Origin: Psychrobacillus sp042945595
Lineage (GTDB): Bacteria; Bacillota; Bacilli; Bacillales_A; Planococcaceae
Direction: 5' to 3'
NCBI RefSeq assembly: GCF_042945595.1
Contig: NZ_CP168493.1
Span: forward strand, 1,860,001 to 1,924,000
DNA: 64,000 nt
Shown: positions 32,459 through 42,352 of the stretch, in pieces
Layout of the letters: every line of letters starts with the position of its first letter
Numbering within the stretch: position 1 is the first letter of the stretch
Program-made: the position numbers and the translations under genes
Notes under the pieces: generated by a model
Seen by the model: the letters and a program-made list of their open reading frames with translations, nothing else
Told to the model about the DNA's origin: nothing
Database searches by the model: none

Positions 32459-33010
32459 TTGAAAAGATTATTATTTATTATTTTCTTGGCTTTTGTTTTG
32501 AATGCTTGTAACCAATTAAATAAAGATTCAACTGAAGTTGACGTTTTGCGCTCAAATGAGTCTACTGCTCAAACTATGCCAGAAATTAAACCCAATGACT
32601 TTGGGTTTTCTATTCAGTTTGGTGAGGGAAAAAAGAATGAAATTAACACATTCGAAGGTACAGTGACCAAGGATTTAATAACAGATGGAACCACAACGGC
32701 AGCTGTAACTTTAACAGATGAGGAAATGGATGAGATTTATGAGAAAATGAAAGAAGTTAATATAGTAGAAACGAAAGAATTTACACCTGAATCTATAGAC
32801 GGAACCATTTGTATACAAGAACCACACGAAGAGGATGAATGGAAAATTACCATCGACGGCGAAAACATAATTCATTCAGTTTCAGGAGCATTCTGTGAAC
32901 TTACCAATGATGCAACGCAACTTATTGAGTTGCGTAATTACGTATTTAGTATAATTAGAAGTAAGGAAGAATATATAGAACTTCCTGAATCCAAAGGATG
33001 GTATCAATAG
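32459..33010 (+). CDS. Putative lipoprotein, unknown function
   Basis: 183 residues from TTG 32459, behind AAAAGGGGGAT; a longer frame to 32336 runs through the repeat and is not believed. The signal MKRLLFIIFLAFVLNAC has a LNAC lipobox (Cys17). The mature domain has FGFSIQFGEGKKNEINTFEG and repeated acidic helices with VTLTDEEMDEIYEKMKEV, of a kind seen in many small Bacillus lipoproteins. No function known. A worn right arm (GTTAAAGTTAAGTGAATAAGG) follows the stop. Confidence 0.75.
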   Translation: MKRLLFIIFLAFVLNACNQLNKDSTEVDVLRSNESTAQTMPEIKPNDFGFSIQFGEGKKNEINTFEGTVTKDLITDGTTTAAVTLTDEEMDEIYEKMKEVNIVETKEFTPESIDGTICIQEPHEEDEWKITIDGENIIHSVSGAFCELTNDATQLIELRNYVFSIIRSKEEYIELPESKGWYQ

Positions 33011-33254
33011 TGTTAAAGTTAAGTGAATAAGGAATGAGATAGGTAGATTTACAGTGATGCTTTAAAAAAGATTTTCCATCCATATATCCGTATATTTTAT
33101 GCTTTTCAAATAAAATATTAGAAGGATTTGCAACACGAGGGCAATGGGGTAGGTTAGATCAATTAGAAGGAATATTTAAAAAGATGTCGAAATAGTTAAT
33201 ATCGATAGTATTAAAGTAACGGACAGATGATAAAAAGAGAATGAGGTGTTGAAC

Positions 33255-33848
33255 TTGGTAAAAACGAAAGAAAAAAATGAATTATTGGAATGGGTTAAGG
33301 CAATTGGAATTGCTATTTTATTTTCTTGGGGAATTCGGTTTTTCATATTAACGCCAATTGTGGTGGATGGAGCTTCTATGATGCCCACATTTGAAGATGG
33401 TGATTTGGTAGTTGTTAATAAAATTGGACCAAGATTAACGGAGTATAAGCGATTTGATGTGATTGTTTTTGAAGCAAAAGAAGACACTAATTATATTAAA
33501 CGTATTATTGGTATTCCAGGTGATCACATCGCCTATCAAAACGATGAGCTTTTTATTAATAATAAGAGATACGAGGAACCATATCTAGAGGAGTATAAAA
33601 AAGAGTTGAAAGATAATGATAAACTTACAAAAGATTTTTCGTTAGAGAAGTTCCTAGATGAAAAAGTTGTACCAGATGGTTACTTTTTTGTAATGGGAGA
33701 TAATCGTCTTTATAGCAAAGATAGCCGAGACCCAAGTGTTGGATTCGTTTCAAAGGATAAAATATTAGGTACTGCAAAAATGGTTTTTTGGCCTCTTGAT
33801 AACCTAGGGATTATAAATGATAAAGGGATTAGTAAGACAATTAAGTAA
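33255..33848 (+). CDS. Signal peptidase I
   Basis: A 197-residue type I signal peptidase. One N-terminal membrane anchor (about residues 14-33) is followed by VVDGASMMPTFEDGD, with the catalytic serine before MMP, and NYIKRIIGIPGDHI, with the catalytic lysine; FFVMGDNRLYSKDSRD is the third conserved box. It cleaves signal peptides of secreted proteins on the outer face of the membrane. I choose TTG 33255 behind GAGGTG; an upstream GTG overlaps the site. Probably an additional copy rather than the main one, since it stands between repeat copies in an accessory patch. Confidence 0.92.
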   Translation: MVKTKEKNELLEWVKAIGIAILFSWGIRFFILTPIVVDGASMMPTFEDGDLVVVNKIGPRLTEYKRFDVIVFEAKEDTNYIKRIIGIPGDHIAYQNDELFINNKRYEEPYLEEYKKELKDNDKLTKDFSLEKFLDEKVVPDGYFFVMGDNRLYSKDSRDPSVGFVSKDKILGTAKMVFWPLDNLGIINDKGISKTIK

Positions 33849-33854
33849 TCCTGT

Positions 33855-34050
33855 ATTCTTATTCAACTATCACCCTGCTCAATCGTTTAAAAAATGAAAA
33901 TGAAAAAAATAAAATAAACCAATTAAAACACTTTTTAGAAAAAGGTTGGGCCTCGTAGTAATCATAATAGAGTTGGATTGAAAAATAAAAGGTAAGACTG
34001 GTAAAACCAATCAAAAAAGAATGTAGAAAATTATGGTATAGAATGTAGCT
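33855..34050 (+). repeat. Palindromic repeat, copy 24 (worn long form)
   Basis: TTCTTATTCAACTATCACCC opens it; a middle with AGAAAAAGGTTGGGCCTCG and AAGGTAAGACTGGTAAAACC, then AATCAAAAAAGAATG, follows the plan of 6641-6830. It has no clear right arm. Confidence 0.5.
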
Positions 34051-34121
34051 TTAAAGGCGTATAATAATTTGACAAATCATTTAGACTTATGTTAAATTCA
34101 TCCATAATAAAACCATACAAA

Positions 34122-34382
34122 TTCGTTGATGAGAAAAAGTAGTAAATGAAACTGTTCCAAAGAGAGCCGGTAGATGCTGAAAGCCGGTGTTCAGTTCATT
34201 TATGAAAATCCTCTCTGAGAAGTCGAGCTGAAATTGAGTAAGTGAGACCGGGTGTCTACCGTTAAAAGGAACACGTATGATTGTACGTGGCTAAGTGCTA
34301 TTGTGGAGCAAATGCTTGCAATAGAATTAGGGTGGTATCACGGTTAAACCCGTCCCTTTATACAGGGACGGGTTTTTTGTAT
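34122..34382 (+). ncRNA. T-box leader for isoleucine (ileS)
   Basis: The T-box sequence TAGGGTGGTATCACGGTT (about 34329) is followed by CCCGTCCC-TTTATAC-AGGGACGGG and a T6 run, the terminator. Stem I contains GAGAGCCGGTAGATGC and, in the specifier loop, GAAAATCCTCTCTGAG, where ATC (Ile) sits in the expected place. Uncharged tRNA-Ile would pair there and let transcription read into ileS, which starts 32 bases later. Confidence 0.9.
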
Positions 34383-34413
34383 GTTTTATTAATAAAAATA
34401 GGAGTGATATCAA

Positions 34414-37400
34414 ATGGTCAAAGCAAACGAAAAAGAATCGGTAATCGAGCGAGAGGAACGGATTCGAGCACGATGGGAGAAAGACAATATTTTTAAAAAG
34501 TCCATAGATTATAGAAAAGATAGCCCTTCTTTTGTATTTTACGAAGGGCCACCTACTGCAAATGGATTACCTCATGTTGGGCATGCATTAGGTAGGACGA
34601 TTAAGGATGTAGTTGCACGATATAAAACAATGACTGGACATCAAGTAATACGAAAGGCTGGCTGGGATACGCATGGTTTACCAGTAGAGCTTGGAGTAGA
34701 AAAGCAATTAGGTATCTCAGGAAAAAGCGATATTGAAAAATATGGTGTGGAAGCTTTTATTGAAAAATGTAAAGAAAGTGTGTTTGTATATGAAAAACAA
34801 TGGAGAGATTTTACGGAACAGCTAGGCTACTGGGTTGAAATGGATGATCCGTATTTGACTTTAAGTAATGATTATATTGAAAGTGAATGGAATATACTTG
34901 GCACTATTCATGAAAAGGGGTTACTACAAAAAGGTCATAGAGTATCCCCTTATTGTCCTAGCTGCCAAACTTCTCTTAGCTCACATGAGGTATCACAAGG
35001 ATATAAAAACGTAAAGGATTTATCTGCTACGGCTAAATTCAAAATAAAAGATCGTGAAAATGAATACTTTCTTGGATGGACGACAACCCCTTGGACTTTA
35101 CCAGCAAATGTTGCACTAGCAGTTAATCCTTCGTTGGAATATGTTCGCGCAAAAAAAGGGCAAGATATTTTTATTGTTGCGAAAGCATTAGTAAGCTCTC
35201 TATTGAAAGATGACTATGAAATACTTTCTGAACATCTAGGTGCAGATTTAAAAGACATTCCATATACGCCATTATTTGATTTTGCAAATGTTGAAATCGG
35301 ACATAAAGTGGTAACTGCGGATTATGTATCTGCAGAAAGTGGAACGGGGATTGTCCATATAGCACCAGCTTATGGAGAAGAAGACTATAAAGTGGTGAAG
35401 GAAAATGGGCTATCCTTCGTAAATGTTGTAGATGAAAAAGGAAAGTATACTTCGGAAGTTATTGGTTTTGAAGGCCGATTTGTGAAAGATTGTGATGTAG
35501 ATATTGTTCGTTACCTTGCTGAGAAAGGGTTACTTTACAGTAAAGAAAAGTACGAACATAGTTATCCTCATTGCTGGCGTTGTGATTCACCTCTTTTGTA
35601 CTATGCAAATGAAAGCTGGTTTATTCAAACAACTGCGTTGAAGCAACAATTTATACAAAATAATGAAGGAGTTACTTGGTATCCAGAACATATCAAACAC
35701 GGCCGATTCGGAAACTTTTTAGAACAAATGGTGGACTGGAATATTAGTCGTAAACGCTATTGGGGCGCACCGCTCAACGTTTGGGAATGCGAAGAATGTA
35801 ATCATGAATATGCACCGAAAAGTATCGAAGAGCTAAAAAAACATTCTATTCATCCTTTAGATGACGTTGAATTGCATAAGCCATATGTAGATCTTGTAAA
35901 GCTTCACTGTTCAAGTTGTAGAGGGACTATGACAAGAACTCCAGAAGTAATTGATGTTTGGTTCGATAGTGGTTCTATGCCATTTGCACAATACCATTAC
36001 CCATTTGAAAATAAAGAGCTTTTTGAAAAACAATTCCCAGCTGATGTAGTCATTGAAGGAATTGATCAAACGCGTGGATGGTTTTATAGCTTACTAGCTG
36101 TATCCACTTTATTTACAGGTAAAGCTCCGTACAAACGAGTATTATCGACAGGTCATATTTTGGATGAAAAGGGACAAAAAATGTCTAAGAGTAAGGGCAA
36201 TGCTCTAGACCCTGTAGAGTTAATTCAAAAGTATGGAGCAGATGCACTAAGATGGGCATTACTAGTCGACAGCGCACCTTGGAACACAAAAAGGTTCTCG
36301 GAACGAATCGTACAAGAAGCAAAGTCAAAACTAGTCGATACACTAGACAATGTGCATGGTTTTTATACGTTATATGCTCATTTAGATAACTACAATCCTA
36401 AAGCTGTGTATGAAGTAGAGAAAAATAAATTGGACGATTGGATTTTATCTCGTTTGCATAGCACGATTAATATCGTTCGAACAAACTTAGAGGATTATCA
36501 TTTCACAAACGCTGCAAGAGAAATTGCAAAGTTACTAGAGCAAGTAAGCAATTGGTATGTAAGACGTTCAAGAGAACGATTTTGGTCAAGTGATATGAAC
36601 CCAGAAAAGGCTGCTGCATATGAAACGCTCTATGAAGTATTAACAAAAACTAGTCAATTGTTAGCACCATTAACTCCATTTCTTGCAGAAGATGTGTTTA
36701 TGAATTTAACAGGGGAAAGTGTACATTTATCGGATTTTCCAGAAGCAGATGAACGACTTCTGAATGAAAAACTGGAAAAAGAAATGGATGCAGTTCTGCA
36801 AGTAGTAGAGTTAGGAAGAAGTATTCGAAATACTACTTCCTTGAAGGTAAAACAACCTTTAGGTAGTCTTTCATTAATGAGTTCTAAAAAGGATATAAAT
36901 TGGAAGTTATACGAAGATATCATTAAAGATGAGTTAAATGTGAAGGTATTTGAGCAAACGGAAAATGAAGGGAAGTTTGTAACTACAAAGATAAAACTGG
37001 ATTTCAAAAAATCGGGAGCGAAGTTTGGAAAGCATTCGAATTCAATTAACACATGGCTTCAGTCATTAGTTGACGAACAAGTAAAACAATTTTTGCAAGT
37101 AGGCTTTATGGAACAAGACGAAGCTAAAGTAATGTTAGAAGATGTTCTGATTGAAAACATAGCAAAAGAAGGATATGCTTCAGCAACAAATGGTGCAAAT
37201 ACAGTAACTTTAGATCTTTCTTTAACTGAAGAACTAATCCAAGAAGGGTTGGCGCGTGAGTTTATACGAGCAATACAAGCATATAGAAAACAATTGAAGC
37301 TACCAATCGATATGCGTGTTGATATTGCTGTAAATACAGATGAAAAATTTCAACTTGTTATTGAAAAGTTTAAGCATATGTTGCAACAAAACTTGTTAAT

Positions 37401-37494
37401 GCGTGATATACAGGTTACAGAAAATGCACTAGAGGGAACAGAAATTACAATAGGATCTCACACAATTGCATTAGAAATTACACCAGTAGACTGA
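34414..37494 (+). CDS. ileS: Isoleucyl-tRNA synthetase, type 2 (eukaryote-like, mupirocin-resistant type)
   Basis: A 1026-residue class Ia synthetase. The HIGH box reads PTANGLPHVGHALGR (about residue 48), which is the form in eukaryotic and IleS2-type enzymes rather than the bacterial HGNIHIGHA; KMSKSKGN is near residue 589; the editing domain has GWTTTPWTLPANVALAV; WDTHGLPVE and the IDQTRGWFYSL core motif are present. No C-terminal zinc finger of the IleS1 kind. IleS2 enzymes resist mupirocin, so this one probably gives low affinity for the drug (family knowledge, not shown here). Whether an ileS1 exists elsewhere cannot be seen. Controlled by the T-box leader. Confidence 0.95.
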   Translation: MVKANEKESVIEREERIRARWEKDNIFKKSIDYRKDSPSFVFYEGPPTANGLPHVGHALGRTIKDVVARYKTMTGHQVIRKAGWDTHGLPVELGVEKQLGISGKSDIEKYGVEAFIEKCKESVFVYEKQWRDFTEQLGYWVEMDDPYLTLSNDYIESEWNILGTIHEKGLLQKGHRVSPYCPSCQTSLSSHEVSQGYKNVKDLSATAKFKIKDRENEYFLGWTTTPWTLPANVALAVNPSLEYVRAKKGQDIFIVAKALVSSLLKDDYEILSEHLGADLKDIPYTPLFDFANVEIGHKVVTADYVSAESGTGIVHIAPAYGEEDYKVVKENGLSFVNVVDEKGKYTSEVIGFEGRFVKDCDVDIVRYLAEKGLLYSKEKYEHSYPHCWRCDSPLLYYANESWFIQTTALKQQFIQNNEGVTWYPEHIKHGRFGNFLEQMVDWNISRKRYWGAPLNVWECEECNHEYAPKSIEELKKHSIHPLDDVELHKPYVDLVKLHCSSCRGTMTRTPEVIDVWFDSGSMPFAQYHYPFENKELFEKQFPADVVIEGIDQTRGWFYSLLAVSTLFTGKAPYKRVLSTGHILDEKGQKMSKSKGNALDPVELIQKYGADALRWALLVDSAPWNTKRFSERIVQEAKSKLVDTLDNVHGFYTLYAHLDNYNPKAVYEVEKNKLDDWILSRLHSTINIVRTNLEDYHFTNAAREIAKLLEQVSNWYVRRSRERFWSSDMNPEKAAAYETLYEVLTKTSQLLAPLTPFLAEDVFMNLTGESVHLSDFPEADERLLNEKLEKEMDAVLQVVELGRSIRNTTSLKVKQPLGSLSLMSSKKDINWKLYEDIIKDELNVKVFEQTENEGKFVTTKIKLDFKKSGAKFGKHSNSINTWLQSLVDEQVKQFLQVGFMEQDEAKVMLEDVLIENIAKEGYASATNGANTVTLDLSLTEELIQEGLAREFIRAIQAYRKQLKLPIDMRVDIAVNTDEKFQLVIEKFKHMLQQNLLMRDIQVTENALEGTEITIGSHTIALEITPVD

Positions 37495-37500
37495 TTTACA

Positions 37501-37533
37501 AAATCGGATATAGAAATTTTTCTATATCCGATT
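37501..37533 (+). terminator. Terminator hairpin after ileS
   Basis: AAATCGGATATAGAAA and TTTCTATATCCGATT; perfect 15-bp stem, usable from both sides. Confidence 0.65.
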
Positions 37534-37571
37534 CCTTAGACTTTATTAATCCTCATTGTTGATGTTCGTAT

Positions 37572-38276
37572 TCACTTAATCGAAAATACTCTTTTACTAG
37601 GCAGCTCTAAACAATTTAATTGCCCACCGTATACTGCTCCACCATCAATGCCAATGATTCGATTGCTTCCGAAAAAAACATTGTGATTCGCTTCATCCTC
37701 ATGAAGGAGATTTGTTTCTGTATGGCCAAATATTACGGTCTTTTCACCGTTGTATCCTTTATGAAACTCTTCTCGGATCCAAACTAATATATATGGATCC
37801 GTCTCAGAGATAGGTGTTGTTGGGTGAACGCCAGCATGAACAAAAATATAATCTTCTGTTTCAATATAATTTTCTAGGCTTTGGACAAATTCTAATTGTT
37901 TCTTAAGTTCTTCGGATTCTAACACAGGTTTTTGAAAATTTTCTTCAGTAACTTCGATTTCATTTTCGGAAAAACCATAGCTATATAACGTTTTATCTCC
38001 TCCACACCTCTTAACCCAGTGGTTCCATGATCTCTCTACATCAGTAGTTAACGCTTTTATCATCATATCTTCATGATTACCATTTAGTAATCTAGCTCCA
38101 GCTTCTTTTAAACTCATCACTTTTTCAATAACACCTTTTGCATTAGGGCCACGATCTACATAATCACCTAATAAAATCAATTGGTCTATTTCAGGATCGT
38201 AATCTGCTTCAACAAGCAACTTCTCAAATTTCTCTAATTCACCGTGAATATCACTTATTACAAGAGTTCTTTTCAT
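37572..38276 (-). CDS. PPP-family metallophosphatase
   Basis: A 234-residue calcineurin-like phosphatase with all three PPP signatures: SDIHGE (residue 8), GDYVDRGPNAKG (about 37) and NGNHEDMM (about 71); histidines HAGVHP and FGHTETN complete the two-metal site. Relatives are PrpE (diadenosine tetraphosphatase) and bacterial Ser/Thr/Tyr protein phosphatases; the sequence alone does not decide. ATG 38276 behind GAAAGAAGAGAAAG. It faces ileS with a shared terminator region. Confidence 0.9.
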   Translation of the reverse strand: MKRTLVISDIHGELEKFEKLLVEADYDPEIDQLILLGDYVDRGPNAKGVIEKVMSLKEAGARLLNGNHEDMMIKALTTDVERSWNHWVKRCGGDKTLYSYGFSENEIEVTEENFQKPVLESEELKKQLEFVQSLENYIETEDYIFVHAGVHPTTPISETDPYILVWIREEFHKGYNGEKTVIFGHTETNLLHEDEANHNVFFGSNRIIGIDGGAVYGGQLNCLELPSKRVFSIK

Positions 38277-38515
38277 GTCTTTCTCTTCTTTCTATGTGTG
38301 TGTATTCTTCTAATTACTAATATCATTTTAACCATATACAGATAAATTGAAAAGCTCCGCATCATTATTAAATAGGAGCTATGACTTGAGTGAGTATATT
38401 AATAACAAACAAATATTTTTGAATTTTCATTGTTTTCTAAATGTTGATTTGATATATTATCATCATGACTTATTAAAGTAGTTTAATAAGTTATATATTT
38501 TAGGTGGTGAAGACT

Positions 38516-39550
38516 GTGAAGGACTTAATCAATACCCCAAAATCTATGAAGAAGGTTATTCTTTATGGGATTCGTTCAACTCTTTTAGAGCTTGGAAGTG
38601 CAACAAAAGTTGAACTTAGCCATAAATTAGGAATTAGTTTCCCGACAATAAGTAAATTCTTAACTCAAATGGAGTCGGATGGGGAACTTGATTTAGTTGG
38701 TGTAGATGATTCTAGTGGTGGAAGAAGACCAAAACGATATGCATATAATCTGGAACATATGTTAGGCTTGGCTATATTTTTAGAAAGAACAGAGACAAAT
38801 TATACAATTTTTAATTGTTTGGGTGTAGTGAAGGAACAGGGGAAAACGTCAAGTGTATTAATAAATGATGGCTTAAAATTATTAACTAAGTTTACGGAAG
38901 AAGTAATAGCTAAATATCCGAAGATTAGTTCTATGGCAATTGGTGTCCCAGGTGCGGTTAATAATGGGCGAATTTTTTATATACCAGGTTATGAGCATTT
39001 TCAAGATTTTGATATAAAAGGATACTTTGAAGAACATTTTTCTATACCTATAGTAGTTGAAAATGATATGAATGCTGCAGTTCTTGGATATTACAATGAA
39101 AGGAGGAAAAATGAAAACCAATCTCTTATATACTTGTATTCCGGACAAAATGGACCAGGTGCAGGGATTATAGTAAACGGAGATGTGGTGCGAGGAAGTA
39201 CTTTTTTCTCGGGAGAGGTTTCATTCGTCCCTCAGTATGATGATCGAAACTTTCTGCAAGCCTTGGAAAATGGAAGTGGCCCTAAGAAAATGATTATCCA
39301 TGAGGAACATGAGATTGATGCGATTAGCCGTTTAGTAGCTACGTTTGTAGCTATCATTAACCCTCATACGATTATTTTTTGTAATGATGAAGTGAATAAA
39401 TTAATACTAGAAAAAATTATAATAGGGAGTTCAAAATATATCCCAATAGAACATCTACCAGAGATTACAATGAGTAATTGGGAAAAAGACTATCTATATG
39501 GATTACAAAGTCTTGGACTTGATATGATGCTCACTGGAACAAGCAAGTAG
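38516..39550 (+). CDS. ROK family transcriptional regulator
   Basis: A 344-residue ROK protein: N-terminal winged HTH (about residues 15-70; ATKVELSHKLGISFPTISKFL), then a sugar-kinase-like fold with IGVPGAVNNGRIFYIPG and VENDMNAAVLGYY. The zinc-binding CxCGxxGC motif of ROK kinases is missing, as is often seen in regulators. GTG 38516 is behind AGGTGGTG. The MFS gene follows 57 bases later, so a local sugar regulon is likely. Confidence 0.88.
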   Translation: MKDLINTPKSMKKVILYGIRSTLLELGSATKVELSHKLGISFPTISKFLTQMESDGELDLVGVDDSSGGRRPKRYAYNLEHMLGLAIFLERTETNYTIFNCLGVVKEQGKTSSVLINDGLKLLTKFTEEVIAKYPKISSMAIGVPGAVNNGRIFYIPGYEHFQDFDIKGYFEEHFSIPIVVENDMNAAVLGYYNERRKNENQSLIYLYSGQNGPGAGIIVNGDVVRGSTFFSGEVSFVPQYDDRNFLQALENGSGPKKMIIHEEHEIDAISRLVATFVAIINPHTIIFCNDEVNKLILEKIIIGSSKYIPIEHLPEITMSNWEKDYLYGLQSLGLDMMLTGTSK

Positions 39551-39607
39551 AACGAATTGGACATACAATTGATCACCAAAATCAAAAAGTAAAGGTGGAT
39601 TACATAT

Positions 39608-40804
39608 ATGGCTACATTCTTTTTAGTAATTATCTACTTAGCTTTCATTAGCTTAGGGTTACCCGACTCATTGTTGGGAGTGGCATGGCCAGTGATGCAA
39701 CTGGAATTTAAAGCACCACTTGAGACTGCTGGCTATCTTTTTATGACAATAGCAGGTGGTACAATTATTTCCAGTTTAGCAAGCGGAAAGATACTAAAAC
39801 GGTTCGGAACTGGAAATGTTACATTTGTCAGTTGCTTAATGACTGCTGGAGCTTTGCTAGGATTCGCTTTTGCTCCATCGTTTGTTTGGTTAATAATATG
39901 TGCCATACCACTTGGATTAGGTGCTGGATCTGTTGATGCGGGACTGAACAATTACGTTGCTACACATTACAAAGCACACCATATGAGTTGGCTTCATTGC
40001 TTCTGGGGAGTTGGGGCTACAATTAGTCCCATCATTATGGCTCATTCTATTTCTGAGCAAAATTCTTGGAGACAGGGATACTTTGTAATTGCAGGAATTC
40101 AGTTTGCATTAGTTGTGATTCTTTTCTTCACTTTGCCTTTATGGAATAAAGTTGCAAAAAACAACAATAAAACTCCTAATGAAAAATTTGAAGAGTCAAA
40201 AAGTGCACTTAATAATAATACCAAGCCATTGCAGATTAGGGGAGTAAAGCTAGCCCTAATATCATTTTTATTTTATTGTGGCGTAGAAGCAACGATGGGC
40301 CTATGGGGAAGTAGTTTTCTCGTAAATGTAAAGGAAATACCCGTAGCTGTTGCTGCAAAATGGGTTTCTTTCTATTTCGCAGGAATAACAATCGGTAGAT
40401 TTATTGCAGGCTTTATAACATTAAAGGTCAGTAACCGTACGATCATTCGGGTTGGGCAAATTACAGCATTAGCTGGTGCGGGGCTTTTATTATTGCCATT
40501 ACCGTCGAGTTTCTCACTTGTAGGATTTATCATGATTGGATTGGGTTTAGCACCGATATTTCCATCTATGTTGCATGAAACACCTGCACGTTTTGGAAAG
40601 GAGCATTCTCAGACAATTATGGGCTATCAAATGGCCGTTGCCTATACAGGTACAACGTTCATTCCTCCACTTCTTGGTTTCGGTGCATCTCATTTAACCA
40701 TAGGCATTTTCCCGTTATTTCTTGTTCTTTTTGCTGCAGCAATGTTATTAGGATCAGAAAAACTAAATGCTTTATTGAATAAGGAGCAGAAAGTGGAATA
40801 CTAG
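39608..40804 (+). CDS. MFS transporter (sugar-type)
   Basis: A 398-residue major facilitator with 12 helices. The opening FISLGLPDSLLGVAWPVMQ and the LHCFWGVGATISPIIM segment are typical of the FucP/YfkF-like group annotated as sugar or drug permeases. Downstream of and probably cotranscribed with the ROK regulator, which suggests that a carbohydrate is carried. AAAGGTGG lies before ATG. Confidence 0.85.
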   Translation: MATFFLVIIYLAFISLGLPDSLLGVAWPVMQLEFKAPLETAGYLFMTIAGGTIISSLASGKILKRFGTGNVTFVSCLMTAGALLGFAFAPSFVWLIICAIPLGLGAGSVDAGLNNYVATHYKAHHMSWLHCFWGVGATISPIIMAHSISEQNSWRQGYFVIAGIQFALVVILFFTLPLWNKVAKNNNKTPNEKFEESKSALNNNTKPLQIRGVKLALISFLFYCGVEATMGLWGSSFLVNVKEIPVAVAAKWVSFYFAGITIGRFIAGFITLKVSNRTIIRVGQITALAGAGLLLLPLPSSFSLVGFIMIGLGLAPIFPSMLHETPARFGKEHSQTIMGYQMAVAYTGTTFIPPLLGFGASHLTIGIFPLFLVLFAAAMLLGSEKLNALLNKEQKVEY

Positions 40805-41200
40805 TAATTATCGGTTATATAATAATTGGTTAAAAACTTCTGTTGAGGTTGTTTCGTAAATGCAAAACGCAAAGCATATTTGAAGGGTAGGGAAATGTGG
40901 ATTACATGAACTCCAAACTGTTAAATTGAAAAGTGAATATCAAAGATTTGACGAAACCTCATCTGAATTAAAACATTAGATTTTGTATGAATGTACAGAA
41001 ATAATATCCGCTCATTAATTTAGACCTTACCTTTGAATGATGTGGAGATATTAAATAATAGTAATAATTATATAATAATGCATGTCTGATGATTAATTAG
41101 TTATTTCCAATAAAAGTATAGAAAATGACACGGATTCTGATACGATAAATAGCTGCTATTAGCAGTAAATTTTTTGTAATAAAAAAAGGGGAGGTTCCAG
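40805..41200. other. Intergenic, no feature found
   Basis: 396 AT-rich bases without a terminator hairpin, gene or repeat that I can recognise, apart from the AAAAAAGGGGAGG ribosome site of the next gene at its end. Confidence 0.6.
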
Positions 41201-42115
41201 ATGGAAACAAATCAAAGTATTCGTGATGCAATTGAAGTATCTATAAGATTTCTCGATTCTAATCCTGAATTTTACATCGGAAGTTGCGAAAACGGACGTA
41301 GAAAATGGAATGGGGCGTGGTGGCATATGGCAACGCTTTATGAAATGGGGGAGGTTAAACAAATTCCCAGTTCCGCTATTGCCAGAGCCAAATATTTACT
41401 AGAAGTTCAAACTTGGCCAGCTTTCGTCATATACCCCGATGATTATCCAACAAGTAAAGCCGATAAAATGAAGATGGACTGTTGCCACTGTGAGCTTGCT
41501 GTATATTATATGATTTTGATGGCCTATGGTTGTGATTTGGACAAGGAACTACCTTGGATTCGCGAATGGTTCCTTAAGCATCAGCTGTCTGATGGAGGAT
41601 TGAACTGCGAACCTACAGCTTATACTAATTCTCATAAGAGCTCTATTGTTTCGACATTACCTCCGCTTGAGGCTATTCTGTTGTATACGAACCGACCATT
41701 CACTCCTGAGGAAACCGTTTTCTTGGATCAAGGTGCACGTTACTTGATTGAACATCGTCTTGTATGTTCCAAAGAAAGTGGGAGCATCATCGATATGGCG
41801 TGGCTGAATCCTTGTTTTCCAAGGTTTTTCGAATATGATATCTTGCGAGGTATGTCCTACTTGGTAGAATGGTCCCGGCGCAGGAACAAAGCGTTACCCA
41901 CCGACTTACTTAGTGAAGGAATGCAGCGATTATATAGCCATATCGAAGCAACAAGCTTGCGCATAGGTAGGCAAGTATTCGATCCACAAGGTCCGTGGGG
42001 AGGACACACCTTTCCATTACTAGAAGAGGTAGCTAGAATTGGCGACGTTTCACCTTATCTAACTAGACAATTGACTGGAATTATTGAGCAATTGGAGCAT
42101 TTCACTAATGAGTGA
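41201..42115 (+). CDS. Alpha/alpha-toroid (terpenoid cyclase/prenyltransferase-like) protein
   Basis: A 304-residue protein without signal or membrane segment. Helical pairs with WNGAWWHMATLYEMGE, HQLSDGGLNCEP (the QxxDGG type turn found in squalene-cyclase and prenyltransferase repeats) and FDPQGPWGGHTFPLLEEVAR point to an alpha/alpha barrel. The DxDD or DDTA catalytic motifs of cyclases are not seen, so an enzyme of the terpene kind is unlikely; MKMDCCHCELAV gives a cluster of cysteines. Function unknown. AGGAGGT-like GGGGAGGTTCC precedes ATG. Confidence 0.55.
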   Translation: METNQSIRDAIEVSIRFLDSNPEFYIGSCENGRRKWNGAWWHMATLYEMGEVKQIPSSAIARAKYLLEVQTWPAFVIYPDDYPTSKADKMKMDCCHCELAVYYMILMAYGCDLDKELPWIREWFLKHQLSDGGLNCEPTAYTNSHKSSIVSTLPPLEAILLYTNRPFTPEETVFLDQGARYLIEHRLVCSKESGSIIDMAWLNPCFPRFFEYDILRGMSYLVEWSRRRNKALPTDLLSEGMQRLYSHIEATSLRIGRQVFDPQGPWGGHTFPLLEEVARIGDVSPYLTRQLTGIIEQLEHFTNE

Positions 42116-42184
42116 AGCTGATAAAAAAATAAACTACTAGCGATAAAAATGTATACTTATTAGTTTATAATATCCAATATAACC

Positions 42185-42352
42185 ATGGGAAAAATACGTC
42201 AACTATTTGAATTACTTAATAATCCTCGAGCACATACAGCGATCTATCTTGATGGTCCGGAAGGCAATTCAGTTGAACTGATAACGCCAATTCGATTTGA
42301 TATAGAAGAAGATTTTGAAATGATGAGATTTGAAGAATGTTTGAAACGTTAA
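42185..42352 (+). CDS. Short VOC/glyoxalase-like fragment, doubtful
   Basis: 55 codons from ATG: MGKIRQLFELLNNPRAHTAI, YLDGPEGNSVELITPIRF, then DIEEDFEMMRFEECLKR. The DGPEGNSVEL part recalls the last strand of glyoxalase/VOC proteins, which would make it a remnant. The ribosome site is poor. Confidence 0.35.
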   Translation: MGKIRQLFELLNNPRAHTAIYLDGPEGNSVELITPIRFDIEEDFEMMRFEECLKR

